A DNA stretch of 32,269 bases. Origin: Candidatus Babelota bacterium. GTDB lineage: Bacteria; Babelota; Babeliae; Babelales; Vermiphilaceae. Positions 32,214 to 32,269 of this stretch are shown one piece after another. Numbering within the stretch: position 1 is the stretch's first letter; each line of letters starts with the position of its first letter. Location: positions 1 to 32,269 of the forward strand of contig RXKB01000040.1 in NCBI GenBank assembly GCA_003963225.1, written 5' to 3'. A program made the position numbers and the translations under genes. The notes beneath the pieces are model-generated. The model was not told the origin of the DNA, searched no databases, and saw only the letters and a list, made by a program, of their open reading frames with translations.

Positions 32214-32269
32214 AAAAAAGAGAAAATATTTACTAACCTTGTTCTTGTTTAAGAATAATTATTGATAAG
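32214..32269. repeat. 56-nt direct repeat, right copy
   Basis: Exact copy of bases 1-56. Joining the two copies makes one continuous non-coding region of about 1.3 kb, running from the start codon of the helicase-like gene (31829) through the junction to the end of the last late gene (910). Confidence 0.9.

Overview
The window looks like a complete, circularly assembled genome of a small AT-rich tailed bacteriophage with a T7-like (podovirus) virion. The first 56 bases recur exactly as the last 56, so about 32.21 kb is unique. Every convincing gene lies on the minus strand. The host is probably a Gram-negative bacterium, for four reasons: near-perfect sigma70 promoters, a single-domain M15 endolysin, a lysozyme-bearing ejection protein, and a Rha/KilAC regulator. 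The host genus cannot be read from the sequence.

In transcription order (right to left) the layout is as follows. A control region (31830-32213) has three sigma70-type promoters and several dyads. It drives an SF2 helicase-like ATPase, the only recognisable replication candidate. Next come a 27-residue membrane peptide, a GIY-YIG nuclease and four small genes. The head module follows: portal, Bbp19-like protein, scaffold and major capsid protein. A Rha/KilAC regulator with its own consensus promoter sits between the capsid and tail genes and is bracketed by terminator hairpins. Then come tail adaptor, tail nozzle, three or four ejection proteins (interrupted by a second GIY-YIG gene), a small-terminase candidate and TerL. 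The receptor-binding module has two paralogous spikes, one with a fused anchor and one with a separately encoded anchor, plus an orphan beta-helix protein. Last are holin, small structural proteins, endolysin and a third GIY-YIG gene.

Beyond the last gene lies about 0.9 kb of non-coding DNA (1-909). It consists of two diverged arms in inverted orientation, each carrying a series of hairpins in the same order. Reading outward from about position 420, five hairpins have the loop TTTA and one has CTTA. Stems of homologous copies differ by compensatory changes. Most G-U wobbles fit only the outward-reading strand of each arm, which suggests divergent structured RNAs or outward-facing single-stranded DNA elements.

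No DNA polymerase, primase, ligase, SSB, RNA polymerase, integrase or lysogeny repressor gene is visible. The phage packages itself with a full T7-like morphogenesis set but appears to borrow its replication and transcription machinery. The structured non-coding region and the helicase are therefore the best candidates for its replication system. The most unusual features are the inverted structured arms, the minimal replication gene set, the independently expressed antirepressor-like cargo gene and the three GIY-YIG paralogues.
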